DNA of 35,713 bases from Gallicola sp. (GTDB lineage Bacteria; Bacillota; Clostridia; Tissierellales; Peptoniphilaceae): contig DUUN01000417.1 of assembly GCA_012841535.1 (NCBI GenBank), positions 1 to 35,713 on the forward strand, given 5' to 3'. This document shows positions 8,141-17,412 of the stretch, piece by piece. A program made the translations under genes and the position numbers. Numbering within the stretch: the first letter of the stretch is position 1; every line of letters starts with the position of its first letter. Below the pieces are notes generated by a model. That model was not told the DNA's origin. It saw only the letters and a program-made list of their open reading frames with translations, and made no database searches.

Positions 8141-8296
8141 CCTTTAAATCTTAGTAATATTTTTGCTATTATTCTTTCATAATTATAAATTTATTGATAT
8201 TTAAACTAAATACTCTTAATTTAAGTTTATAATATAACAATATTATGCAATTTTTCTATAGTTATAATTTTAGCCTATAAAAATATGAGTTTTTCT

Positions 8297-9991
8297 TTAT
8301 TTTATACTATCGATTCTGCTTCTTGTTGCTTTTTCAATTATATCCAATTTTTCTTCAGAATCCTCTTTTGTTTTACCAACTGAATAAATATAAACCTTAA
8401 TTTTTGGTTCTGTACCTGATGGTCTTAAAGCATACCAAGAACCATCATCAAAGTAGTATTTCAGTACGTTTGATTTCGGCATTCCCGTATTATCCACTAG
8501 GTAATCTATAGTTTTTTCTAATTTTATACTACCTATTTCTTTAATGGCTTCTCGTCTAAATTCATCCATTATTCTTTTAATTCTAGCTTGACCATCTAAC
8601 CCTTCTAAAGTTATAGAAATTAACCTTTCATTATATACTCCATAGGTATTAAATAAGCCTTCTAAGATATCCAATAAGGTCTTACCTTGTTTTTTATAAA
8701 AACCTGCCATTTCCGCAATCATCATTGCAGAATTTACAGCATCCTTGTCTCTTACAAAAGTTCCATAATTATATCCTATACTTTCCTCAAAACCAAATAG
8801 GAAGGTTTTTTCTCCTGTAATATCATATTCATTGGCTTTACCACTAACATTTTTAAATCCTGTTAGGGTTTCAATCATTTCTACATTATATTTTTCTGCA
8901 ATTCTAGTTCCTAAATCACCTGTAACAATTGATTTAACTACAACGCTATTTTCAGGAAGATTATTTTTCCTGTGCCTTTCACTTAAAATATAGTTAATTA
9001 ATAAAGCCCCAATTTTATTTCCGTTTAAAAATACATATTCCCCATCTTTATTTTTAACTTCTACAGCTGTTCTGTCTGCATCTGGATCTGTTGCTATTAA
9101 TATATCAGCATCTACTTCTTTTCCTAGTTCAATAGAATATTTAAAAGCTTTTGGATCTTCTGGATTAGGATAACCAACAGTAGTAAAGTCAGGATCTGGA
9201 GATTCTTGTTCCTTTACTATGTAAACATTGTTGAATTTTCTCTCTTCCAAAATTCTTCTAACTAATTTATTTCCAGTACCATTTAAAGGTGAATAAACAA
9301 TTTTTATATCCTTGTCCACTTCTTCATCATTAATAGTAAGTGATAACATGTCTTTAATATACAAATCATCTAATTCATCACCAAAATATACCACTAAGCC
9401 CTTATCTATAGCTTCTTGTAAATCCATATTTTTTATTTCACTATAGTTGTTTATTTTTCCGATATTATATAAAACCTCATCAGCAATATCATCTAAAATT
9501 TGAGAGCCTTCTTTCCAATAAGCCTTGTATCCATTGTATTCCCTTGGATTATGACTTGCAGTAACCATTACTCCTGAAATAGTTTCAAAATGTCTTATTG
9601 CATAGGATAATACCGGAGTAGGTCTTATATCGTCTGATAGGTAAACTTTAATTCCATTAGCCGCTAAAACAGACGCTGTTATTTCTGCAAATTCTTTTGA
9701 AAAATGCCTTACATCATAAGCAATTGCAACACCTTTTTCCGCTGCCTCCTTACCTCTTGATAAAATTGTCATTGCTAATCCTTGAGTAGCCTCAGCAACA
9801 GTATACTTGTTCATTCTATTTGTTCCTGCTCCAATTTTACCTCTAAGACCAGCTGTTCCAAATTCTAAGGACTGATAGAACCTATCCTGAATTTCTTCTT
9901 CATTTCCTTTAATTGACTCTAATTCCTCTCTAATCTCGCTGTCAAAAAAATCATTGTTTAACCATTCTTCATATACCTTTTTATAATCCAT
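8297..9991 (-). CDS. pgcA: Phosphoglucomutase (alpha-D-phosphohexomutase family)
   Basis: A protein of about 564 residues with the phosphohexomutase motifs: TASHNP (about 144-149, active-site phosphoserine), the metal-binding loop DPDADR (about 302-307), the sugar-binding GFEES, and RPSGTEPKIKVY near the C-terminus for phosphate binding. It interconverts glucose-1-phosphate and glucose-6-phosphate, linking the glycogen genes upstream to glycolysis. It is the last gene of the glg operon, 9 bases after the unknown gene. I choose the second of two adjacent ATG codons (9991) because GGAGG then lies 5 bases upstream instead of 2. The length and motif set match PgcA-type enzymes rather than short PMM/PGM enzymes. 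Confidence 0.93.
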   Translation of the reverse strand: MDYKKVYEEWLNNDFFDSEIREELESIKGNEEEIQDRFYQSLEFGTAGLRGKIGAGTNRMNKYTVAEATQGLAMTILSRGKEAAEKGVAIAYDVRHFSKEFAEITASVLAANGIKVYLSDDIRPTPVLSYAIRHFETISGVMVTASHNPREYNGYKAYWKEGSQILDDIADEVLYNIGKINNYSEIKNMDLQEAIDKGLVVYFGDELDDLYIKDMLSLTINDEEVDKDIKIVYSPLNGTGNKLVRRILEERKFNNVYIVKEQESPDPDFTTVGYPNPEDPKAFKYSIELGKEVDADILIATDPDADRTAVEVKNKDGEYVFLNGNKIGALLINYILSERHRKNNLPENSVVVKSIVTGDLGTRIAEKYNVEMIETLTGFKNVSGKANEYDITGEKTFLFGFEESIGYNYGTFVRDKDAVNSAMMIAEMAGFYKKQGKTLLDILEGLFNTYGVYNERLISITLEGLDGQARIKRIMDEFRREAIKEIGSIKLEKTIDYLVDNTGMPKSNVLKYYFDDGSWYALRPSGTEPKIKVYIYSVGKTKEDSEEKLDIIEKATRSRIDSIK

Positions 9992-10000
9992 CATAACCTC

Positions 10001-10582
10001 CTACTTATAATATATTAAACCTTTATACAAAGATTTTCCCTCAATCCATTCCTTTAAATCCAATACTTTTCTTTCCTTACCAGTAGTTACTAATATTTCA
10101 ATTTCTCCATCTTCAAATTTTCTCATTCCTATTATACAAAGCCACTTATTTTGAAAATCCTTATTTTTAAAATTCCATGTAATCATAAGGACAGGACTAT
10201 TGGAAAAAATTCCACTTTTTATATATTCATATACTGAATTTTCATTCCATTTCCAATAATTTTTCATTAAATGTAATTTTTTCCCTTTTAAACCAGTATA
10301 TTTTTTAACGGCTCTGTTCATCTGTAAAACAGAAATTGTTCTACGACCAATATATTTACTTAGTTCTTCCAATATATTTAAGAAACTTTCTTCATTTAAT
10401 TCCTCGTTAAATATACAGGAATAATCTTCATGATTTTTTGCTAAATAAATAATCATATTACTGACTTCTATTATACCTGAATCTAATTTTATATTTTCTA
10501 AGCTATTCTTTTCTAAAACCCTAAGGGAGTTTTCAAATATATCTTCAAAGTTTTCAAGTTCATAATTTTCAATAATATCCAT
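10001..10582 (-). CDS. Unknown protein in the glycogen operon
   Basis: A 193-residue protein I do not recognise. The N-terminal third is acidic and helical (ENYELENFEDIFENSLRVLE). The middle is basic with a YWKWNENSVYEYI stretch at about residues 109-121. The C-terminal third alternates strand-like hydrophobic segments (PVLMITWNF, WLCIIGMRKF, EIEILVTTG). It has no signal peptide or membrane span, so it is probably cytoplasmic. It starts 1 base after the pullulanase stop and ends 9 bases before the phosphoglucomutase start, so it must be translated from the glycogen transcript. The C-terminal pattern faintly recalls the second half of papain-like or C39-like folds, but no catalytic Cys-His pair is visible, so I assign no function. 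Confidence 0.8.
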   Translation of the reverse strand: MDIIENYELENFEDIFENSLRVLEKNSLENIKLDSGIIEVSNMIIYLAKNHEDYSCIFNEELNEESFLNILEELSKYIGRRTISVLQMNRAVKKYTGLKGKKLHLMKNYWKWNENSVYEYIKSGIFSNSPVLMITWNFKNKDFQNKWLCIIGMRKFEDGEIEILVTTGKERKVLDLKEWIEGKSLYKGLIYYK

Positions 10583-10583
10583 G

Positions 10584-12485
10584 TTAAATCTCTATTTCAT
10601 AAATTTCCGTTTCCAAAGCATTAATTTTAATAGAAAAATCCTTCCTTTCTATTTTCTCATTAACCATACCTTGGCTAGCAAATAATTTCTTTATCTCTTT
10701 AAGCTTATATACTTCATAGGATTGTGAAATATGTTTATTAATTTTCTTTAGGGAAATTTCAAAACCACTTCTATTGCAATTATGAATAATTAACAATAAT
10801 TTGTTTTTATAATTCTTAATAGTGTAAACAATTATTCCATTATTTGCCATTGATAAAAACTTTAGTTTTTTCTTAATATCCCTATTTTTGAAAATTTTAA
10901 ATTCCTGTCTAGTTTTTCTAAATTCTATAAGTTGAGATACATAGTTAAAAGTATCTATGTTTTTCTCTTTTAGTTTCCAATTTATACCATTTATTTCTAA
11001 TGATGCATTATATGAATTATGGGACATTTTCTTATCCCTCATAAATTCATTACCACTATGAAAAAATGGTATGCCTAAAGATGTAAGTAAAATATTAAAA
11101 GCCATTTTATATATTTTATTAAGATTTTCCTTATCGTCTACAGATTTTAAAAGTTTATCCATTATAATCAAATTGTCATGGGCATTAAAATAATTTATAC
11201 TTTCTATAGCATCTTTAGCAAATCCTCTTCTATCGTTATCGTAGTCTATTGAGCCGGCAATACCTTTTTCTACTCGATTCTTTAAATAAAAATCCCCTTG
11301 AATATATCCCTTACCACTTCCATCATTGTCACCTTTAATAGCATCTCTAAAATCAGCATTAAAAACCGCAAATTCCTTTCCCTTTTGAGTACCTGCTAAG
11401 GTCCTTTCATTTATAGGTAAAGGACTATCTAATGCCATCCAAGGCTCACCATAGATAATTATATTAGGATTTATTTCCCTTAATTTTTTAATAGCTATAT
11501 TAATTGTTTCCGTGTCTATTAAAGCCATTAAATCAAATCTAAATCCATCTATTTTATATTCTGTAGCATAATAAATAAGGGAATCTATTATAAACTTTCT
11601 ACCCATTCTAGATTCGGATTTAAATTCATTACCACAACCTGAACCATTTGAAAAGTCGCCATTTTCGTTTAATCTATAAAAATATCCTGGAGCTAGTATA
11701 TTGAAATTAGAATCTATCGACCTGTAAGTATGGTTGTAAACTACGTCCATAATTACCGATATTCCTTTTTCATGGAGTCTTTGTACCATGGTTTTAAATT
11801 CATAAATTCTTGAAATAGGATTATCCGGCTCAGTCGAGTAGGAGCCTTCAATATTATTAAAAAGCTCTGGATCATACCCCCAATTATAATTGTTCTGTTT
11901 TAAAAAACTACCAGAATCTTCGTCTACTGTTAAATAATCATATATTGGCATTAAATGTACATGGGTTATTCCTAAATCCACCAAATTTTGTAATCCGGTA
12001 GAATAGCCATTATAATTAGAATTCAAATCTACAAGACCTAAAAATTTTCCTCTATACTCTTCTTTAGTATTTGAACTTTCATCAATAGAATAATCTTTAA
12101 CATGGACCTCGTATATTATTGCATCCTTTATTTTATTTCTTGGTACTTTATGTTCTCTAAATCCTTGAGGATCTGTTTTTCTTAAATCCAATACACAAGA
12201 TTTAGTACTATTAACAGAAGAAGCAACAGAATAGGGATCTGTTATTTCATACTTACCTTCTATAATGTAATTGTAGAATTTTAAATGTAAATCTCCCATT
12301 ACCTTTAATTCAAATAAGCCAAACCTATCTCTGTTCATCTTATATTCTTTTCTTCTTATATCTCTATAATCATCATAAATTACCAAAGTAATATTTCTAC
12401 GTGAAGGAGACCAAATTCTAAAAATTGTATATTCTTTTGTATATTCGTATCCTAATTTTTTATTTATTTCCATATTTCTTAACAC
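10584..12485 (-). CDS. pulA: Type I pullulanase (glycogen debranching enzyme)
   Basis: A 633-residue GH13 enzyme. An N-terminal CBM48-type beta domain (about 10-80) precedes the catalytic barrel. The pullulanase signature YNWGYDP is at residues 200-206. The catalytic residues appear as DGFRFD (D318 nucleophile) and YGEPW (E347 acid/base), with NAHDN later for the third acid. There is no signal peptide, so it acts inside the cell, cutting alpha-1,6 branches of glycogen or limit dextrin. The start is GTG at 12485, 12 bases after the phosphorylase stop, with a weak GAGATGA ribosome binding site; the next ATG (12473) has none. It lies between the phosphorylase and an unknown gene of the same operon. 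Confidence 0.93.
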   Translation of the reverse strand: MLRNMEINKKLGYEYTKEYTIFRIWSPSRRNITLVIYDDYRDIRRKEYKMNRDRFGLFELKVMGDLHLKFYNYIIEGKYEITDPYSVASSVNSTKSCVLDLRKTDPQGFREHKVPRNKIKDAIIYEVHVKDYSIDESSNTKEEYRGKFLGLVDLNSNYNGYSTGLQNLVDLGITHVHLMPIYDYLTVDEDSGSFLKQNNYNWGYDPELFNNIEGSYSTEPDNPISRIYEFKTMVQRLHEKGISVIMDVVYNHTYRSIDSNFNILAPGYFYRLNENGDFSNGSGCGNEFKSESRMGRKFIIDSLIYYATEYKIDGFRFDLMALIDTETINIAIKKLREINPNIIIYGEPWMALDSPLPINERTLAGTQKGKEFAVFNADFRDAIKGDNDGSGKGYIQGDFYLKNRVEKGIAGSIDYDNDRRGFAKDAIESINYFNAHDNLIIMDKLLKSVDDKENLNKIYKMAFNILLTSLGIPFFHSGNEFMRDKKMSHNSYNASLEINGINWKLKEKNIDTFNYVSQLIEFRKTRQEFKIFKNRDIKKKLKFLSMANNGIIVYTIKNYKNKLLLIIHNCNRSGFEISLKKINKHISQSYEVYKLKEIKKLFASQGMVNEKIERKDFSIKINALETEIYEIEI

Positions 12486-12497
12486 TCATCTCATCTA

Positions 12498-14846
12498 TTA
12501 TATGATTTCTTTAAATTTATCCAATGAATAATCTACAGAAAACTTTCCACTATGTGCCAAATTTACTAATTGCATATTATTCCAACAAAGTTTATCTCTA
12601 TACCTTTGTTCAACTAGTTTTTGTGTCCTTGCATAAGCTGGAAAATCTTTAAAAACAAAAAAGCTGTCATTATACTTTACAATTAAATTATATAGTTTTT
12701 CAAAACTTTCCTTTAATAAAGTATTGTCACTGGTTTTTATTTTTTTAATTAATTTACTTAAATCTTCATTGTTCTTAATAAATTCTGTAGGATTATAATA
12801 ATTATGTTTAAATTGATTATCTAATTCCTCTCTTGATAATCCAAATAGGAAGATATTATCTTCTCCTATTTCATTTCTAATATCTAGGTTTAAACCTGTT
12901 CTACTACCAATTGTAAGTCCCGAATTAAACATGTATTTAATAGCTGAAGACCCTGCCATATCTATTCCCGGTGTTGATAGTTGTTCGTTAATATCTGCTG
13001 AAGGGATTAACCTCATAACCTTCTCTATAGTTAAATTCTCTATAAAAACTACTTTTAATTTATTCTTTATTGTTAAATCAGAGTTTACAACATAAGCCAG
13101 AGTATTTATATAATTAATTACATATTTTGCAGCTAAATAACTTTGAGAGGCCATTCCTCCAAAGAAGAAGGTTCTGTCTGCTAAGTCTATACTAGAATTT
13201 TCTTTTAAATCAAAGTATAGTTTAGTAATATATAAGGCTGTTAAAAATTGTCTTCTATGTTCATGAAAATCCTTTAACTGCATATCAAATATAGAATAAG
13301 GGTTTATTTTTATATTATAATTGTCCTTAATATATTTTTCTACTTCTAATTTATTCTTTCTCTTTATATTATCTAATTCATTAAGTACTGTTTCATCATC
13401 CCTGTATTTTTCTAATTTAATTAAACATTTAGGATTTTTTATAATATCCTCATTTAATAACTCACTTAAATAATCAGTTTGCTTTTTATTTGATAAATAC
13501 AACCAAGTTCTTTGACTTACACCACTTCTGTTTAGTTTGAATTTTCTTGGAAAAATACTACTAAATTTATTTAATCGGTCATCGGTTATTATTTTGTGAT
13601 GTAATTCTGAAATAGCTCCAAAACTATTACTAACAAATAAAGCAATATTTGTAAAATTAATTTTATTATCTTGAATAATATATAATTCTTTTAATTCACT
13701 TTCTTTTAAATCGAAAGTTCTTACTTTTAAGATTTCCTTTAATTTTTCATCTAAAAATTCCATTGTATCTATTATTTTAGGACAGATTTCTTTTATTAAA
13801 TCTATATCCCATGTTTTTTTCTTTGATGTAAAATTATCATATGAGGTATAATTAAAAATCTGATTGGCTTTTTCGTAGGCAAATTCATAACTACATCCTG
13901 TTGTTTTCTTATATTCTTCTATAAATACAGGAATTGCCATTATTGTATGACTCTCATTCATTTTAATAGCAATATGTTTTTCTAACTTTAATAAGTCTAT
14001 TTTTTCTTTCTTAGCATTTGCTAAAATATCTTTAACAGAACAAGTTGCATAAAAATATTCCTGTCCCAATCTGATTTTTTTACCTGCTATATTTGAATCT
14101 TCAGGGTATAAAAAATTTATTATACTTTTTGTACTTATATAATTATAATATAGTTCATTTAAGCTACCTCTTAAAATAGCATCTACATTAATTAAATTAT
14201 CATTGATAATAGACCAAACCCTTAGAGTGTTTACTGTTTTTCCTTCATAACCTAAAATTGGAATATCATAAGCTTGAGCTTGTACTTTTAAACTTTTAAA
14301 TTCTATATCATATACAATGTTTTTTCTATACTCCCATGGAAAACCAGCAGCAAGCCATGTATCGACCTTTTCCACTTGATTAAAATTTACAATTTCCTGC
14401 TTTAATCTTCCATTTTCATATCTTATCCCATAGGCCATAAGATTTTCATTTACAGAACTTGCACTATCTAAAAAAGAAAATGCAAATCTACCTAGGGATT
14501 CTCCACCTAGTCTACTAGTAGTATCATTTTCTAAAATGTCTTCAAATTTATAACCTAATTTATTAAAGGCATAATTAAATTCTTTTTCTAATTTAAGAAG
14601 TCCTATATTTCTTCCTAAAAATTTTTCTGGCAAATATTCAAAAGATAAAAGATAAATAATAAATTTTTTTCTAGAAAAAAATTTATCCTTGGTATCTCTC
14701 CAAGGATATGAAATTATATCTTTTATAACTTCAGCTGTAGCAAGATAGACATCAAAACTACTAGCTTCGTGTCTATCTACTACTAATTTATAATTTAAAT
14801 TATGCTTTATCTTTTTTAGTATTTCCTCACCGCTAATTTTTAGCAT
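12498..14846 (-). CDS. Divergent glycogen/alpha-glucan phosphorylase (GT35 family)
   Basis: A 782-residue protein aligned along its full length with glycogen phosphorylases: SLGRFAFSFLDS (117-128), GIRYENGRLKQEIV, NTLRVWS, SIFDMQLKDFHEHRRQ (518-533), FGGMASQSY (562-570), IPSADINEQLSTPG (614-627) and AGSSAIKYMFNSGLTIG (631-647). K637 matches the PLP lysine (rabbit K680). Several ligand residues differ from rabbit numbering: R569 to D526, K574 to R531, Y573 to H530, Y648 and R649 to L605 and T606, N484 to S441, and the glycine loop NGG to GES. H341 is kept (H300). Normal enzymes release glucose-1-phosphate from glycogen. No second phosphorylase is in the window, so it may be the operon's working enzyme despite these changes. 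It starts 2 bases after the glgA stop. Confidence 0.85.
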   Translation of the reverse strand: MLKISGEEILKKIKHNLNYKLVVDRHEASSFDVYLATAEVIKDIISYPWRDTKDKFFSRKKFIIYLLSFEYLPEKFLGRNIGLLKLEKEFNYAFNKLGYKFEDILENDTTSRLGGESLGRFAFSFLDSASSVNENLMAYGIRYENGRLKQEIVNFNQVEKVDTWLAAGFPWEYRKNIVYDIEFKSLKVQAQAYDIPILGYEGKTVNTLRVWSIINDNLINVDAILRGSLNELYYNYISTKSIINFLYPEDSNIAGKKIRLGQEYFYATCSVKDILANAKKEKIDLLKLEKHIAIKMNESHTIMAIPVFIEEYKKTTGCSYEFAYEKANQIFNYTSYDNFTSKKKTWDIDLIKEICPKIIDTMEFLDEKLKEILKVRTFDLKESELKELYIIQDNKINFTNIALFVSNSFGAISELHHKIITDDRLNKFSSIFPRKFKLNRSGVSQRTWLYLSNKKQTDYLSELLNEDIIKNPKCLIKLEKYRDDETVLNELDNIKRKNKLEVEKYIKDNYNIKINPYSIFDMQLKDFHEHRRQFLTALYITKLYFDLKENSSIDLADRTFFFGGMASQSYLAAKYVINYINTLAYVVNSDLTIKNKLKVVFIENLTIEKVMRLIPSADINEQLSTPGIDMAGSSAIKYMFNSGLTIGSRTGLNLDIRNEIGEDNIFLFGLSREELDNQFKHNYYNPTEFIKNNEDLSKLIKKIKTSDNTLLKESFEKLYNLIVKYNDSFFVFKDFPAYARTQKLVEQRYRDKLCWNNMQLVNLAHSGKFSVDYSLDKFKEII

Positions 14847-14848
14847 AA

Positions 14849-16279
14849 CTAATTCACCAATTCTCTATATAGCTCTATATATTCTTGAGCAGATTTTTCC
14901 CAATTATTTTCTTCATTCATGGCAGATCTTACAAGATTTTCCATAGATTTTTTATCATAATAAAATCCGATTGCTCGTCTTAGTGTATATAGCAGGTCAT
15001 GAGCATTAATATTGGTAAAACTAAAACCTGTTCCTTCACCGGTAAATTCATTATATGGCTTAACAGTATCTTTTAATCCTCCGGTTTCTCTTACAATTGG
15101 TATTGTTCCATATCTCATAGCAATTAATTGAGAAATTCCACAAGGTTCTGCTAGTGATGGCATTAATAAGAAGTCTGCTCCTGAATAAATTAAATGAGCC
15201 TCTTCATTGTTATAGTAAATTCTTGCCCTAAACTTGTCTGGATATCTATGTTCAAAATATCTGAAAGTGTCCTCATATTTTTCATCGCCAGTTCCTAATA
15301 TAACTACTTGAATATCTTCAGTATATAATAACTCGTCCATTATATAACAAACTAATTCAAGGCCTTTCATTTCTACTAAACGTGATACCATAGCTATCAT
15401 TGGTACATCGTCTCTTTCTTCTAGTCCAAACCTTCTTTGAATCTCTCTTTTGTTTTCAATTTTTTTATCTATTGTTTTTAAATCATAATTTTCAGATAGA
15501 TATTTATCTTTTTTAGGATTCCACTCATTATAGTCTATTCCATTAACTATTCCCTTTAATTTATACTCGTGTTTTCTAATTACTCCATCTAATCCTTCAC
15601 CGAAATAGTCATATTTTATTTCATTGGCATAATTCTTAGAAACCGTTGTAAAATAGTCACTAAATACTATTCCACCCTTCATAAAGTTTACTGCATTATA
15701 GAACTTCAACGCTTCGTCATTATAATAGTCAGGAGATAAACCTGCCACTCTTAAAATATCAGAAGGGAATACTCCTTGGTATTTTAAATTGTGTATTGTA
15801 TAAACCGCCTTAATATCCCAGTAATAGCTATCTCCTCGTGCAAAGTCCTTAATGTAGACATTTACCATAGCCGTATGCCAATCATTAGAGTGTATAACAT
15901 CCGGTTTAAATCCTATTATTTTAGGTAGCTGAACACAGGCTTTAGAGAAAAATAAAAATCTTTCCCCATCATCGCCTTCACCATATATGTTATCCCTATT
16001 AAAATATCTTTCATTATCAATAAAATAGAACTTAACACCTTCATGTTCTAATTCCATTATTCCTGCATATTCATGAGCGTTTCCTAAATCTACATAGAAA
16101 TATCCTATGTAGTTCATTTTCGATTTATACTCAAGTGGTATTTTCCCATATAAAGGTAATACCACTCTTATATCATGTCCTTGTCTTTTTATTTCTAACG
16201 GTAATGAGCCAGCAACATCTGCTAGCCCTCCTGTTTTTATAAAAGGTACCGCTTCAGATGTACAATATAAAATATTCAT
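14849..16279 (-). CDS. glgA: Glycogen synthase (ADP-glucose-dependent)
   Basis: A 476-residue GT5 enzyme. The ADP-glucose-binding KTGGLADV motif is at residues 15-22, HSNDWHTA at about 130-137, GIVNGIDYNEWNP at 243-255, and the C-terminal EPCGISQL (378-385), whose Glu is part of the retaining-glycosyltransferase E-x7-E motif. It extends alpha-1,4-glucan chains using ADP-glucose made by the upstream GlgC/GlgD. Length and motifs match bacterial GlgA throughout. It lies 3 bases after the glgD stop and 2 bases before the phosphorylase, clearly in one operon. Confidence 0.97.
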   Translation of the reverse strand: MNILYCTSEAVPFIKTGGLADVAGSLPLEIKRQGHDIRVVLPLYGKIPLEYKSKMNYIGYFYVDLGNAHEYAGIMELEHEGVKFYFIDNERYFNRDNIYGEGDDGERFLFFSKACVQLPKIIGFKPDVIHSNDWHTAMVNVYIKDFARGDSYYWDIKAVYTIHNLKYQGVFPSDILRVAGLSPDYYNDEALKFYNAVNFMKGGIVFSDYFTTVSKNYANEIKYDYFGEGLDGVIRKHEYKLKGIVNGIDYNEWNPKKDKYLSENYDLKTIDKKIENKREIQRRFGLEERDDVPMIAMVSRLVEMKGLELVCYIMDELLYTEDIQVVILGTGDEKYEDTFRYFEHRYPDKFRARIYYNNEEAHLIYSGADFLLMPSLAEPCGISQLIAMRYGTIPIVRETGGLKDTVKPYNEFTGEGTGFSFTNINAHDLLYTLRRAIGFYYDKKSMENLVRSAMNEENNWEKSAQEYIELYRELVN

Positions 16280-16282
16280 TCT

Positions 16283-17401
16283 TTATTTCTCCACTACTAA
16301 ATTTTTTGCAATAACATATGGAAGATTTTGACTTCCTACTATTGATACTCCTGACTTAACTTTAACATATTTATCGGTAATTGTATTAATTACTACTGCA
16401 TCAGATTCTATTTCTGTTTTTTGGAATAGAATAGAATTCTTAACAATAGCCCCTTTAGCAACTTTAACACCTCTGAAAATTATTGAATTTTCAACTTGCC
16501 CTTCAATAATACAACCATTGGCTATTAATGAATTAGACACTTTAGAGTCATCACTATATAATGTTGAAGGTTCGTCTTTAGATTTTGTTAAAAGAACACC
16601 ATTTTTATAGAAAATATCATCATAAAAATGTGAATCTAACAATTTCATATTAGAATCATAGAAGCTTCTTAAACCTCTTATCATTTCAACATTTTCTTTT
16701 TCCTCATGTAAACCAATTTTAAATTTACTAAAGTTATTTGCTATAGCTTCTGTTAAGTCCTCTGCATCACCTTTTTCTATTGAGCTTTTAACTAGGTATA
16801 TAAAAACTTCTTTTTTAATAAATCCAACCTTTGTTAACATTGAAAACTCTTCTTGAGTTCCTAAATTGGTTCCTATATTAACTAATTCTCCTTGAGCGTT
16901 GAAAATTAACTTTTTCTCTCCAATATGTTTTCCTAAACTATCTTTACTATTAGTATAGAATAATAAAATATCATAGTCTTCTTCAATAAACCTATCATAA
17001 GTATCTGTTAAATCTTCTTTATCTATAACCATTGGATCTACTATATATAAATAATCTTCCTTAGCTTCCTCATAGAAGGCCATTGTATCATTTAGAGTTT
17101 CTAATTGATTTGATCTTACTCTATCTGGTCCAACAATAGCTGGAAATATAACAAGACCACTTCTTCTTCTATTTAATTCCCAAGGAGCTCCATTTCCAAC
17201 ATGATCCAAGGTTGATCTAATATTTCTGCCACCATATAATATTACATTAGAAAAATCATTGTTAGCCAAATTTGATAAGGTAAAATCGATTAATCTATAT
17301 CTTCCACCATAAGGTAGCATATATGCGGGTCTAGTCTCACATAAAGATCCATACTGATTTGATGCTTTTCCACCGATAACAACACCTATACATTTTTGCA
17401 T
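16283..17401 (-). CDS. glgD: GlgD-type subunit of glucose-1-phosphate adenylyltransferase
   Basis: A 372-residue paralogue of GlgC. The nucleotidyltransferase fold is clear (RPAYMLPYGGRYRLIDFTLSNLAN), but the canonical GGxGxRL substrate loop is replaced by GGKASNQYGSL, which is typical of GlgD. A left-handed beta-helix C-terminal domain shows as repeated I/V strands (SLIANGCIIEGQVENSIIF and following). In Bacillus and Clostridia GlgD has little activity alone but pairs with GlgC to form an active enzyme. GGAGGTAGTATT precedes the ATG. It is 11 bases downstream of glgC, consistent with stoichiometric co-expression. Confidence 0.95.
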   Translation of the reverse strand: MQKCIGVVIGGKASNQYGSLCETRPAYMLPYGGRYRLIDFTLSNLANNDFSNVILYGGRNIRSTLDHVGNGAPWELNRRRSGLVIFPAIVGPDRVRSNQLETLNDTMAFYEEAKEDYLYIVDPMVIDKEDLTDTYDRFIEEDYDILLFYTNSKDSLGKHIGEKKLIFNAQGELVNIGTNLGTQEEFSMLTKVGFIKKEVFIYLVKSSIEKGDAEDLTEAIANNFSKFKIGLHEEKENVEMIRGLRSFYDSNMKLLDSHFYDDIFYKNGVLLTKSKDEPSTLYSDDSKVSNSLIANGCIIEGQVENSIIFRGVKVAKGAIVKNSILFQKTEIESDAVVINTITDKYVKVKSGVSIVGSQNLPYVIAKNLVVEK

Positions 17402-17412
17402 AATACTACCTC

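Noticed and set aside
8075-8296. Purine riboswitch upstream of xpt
   Set aside because: The predicted promoter leaves about 30 bases of leader, and the conserved kissing-loop sequences of the purine aptamer are absent.
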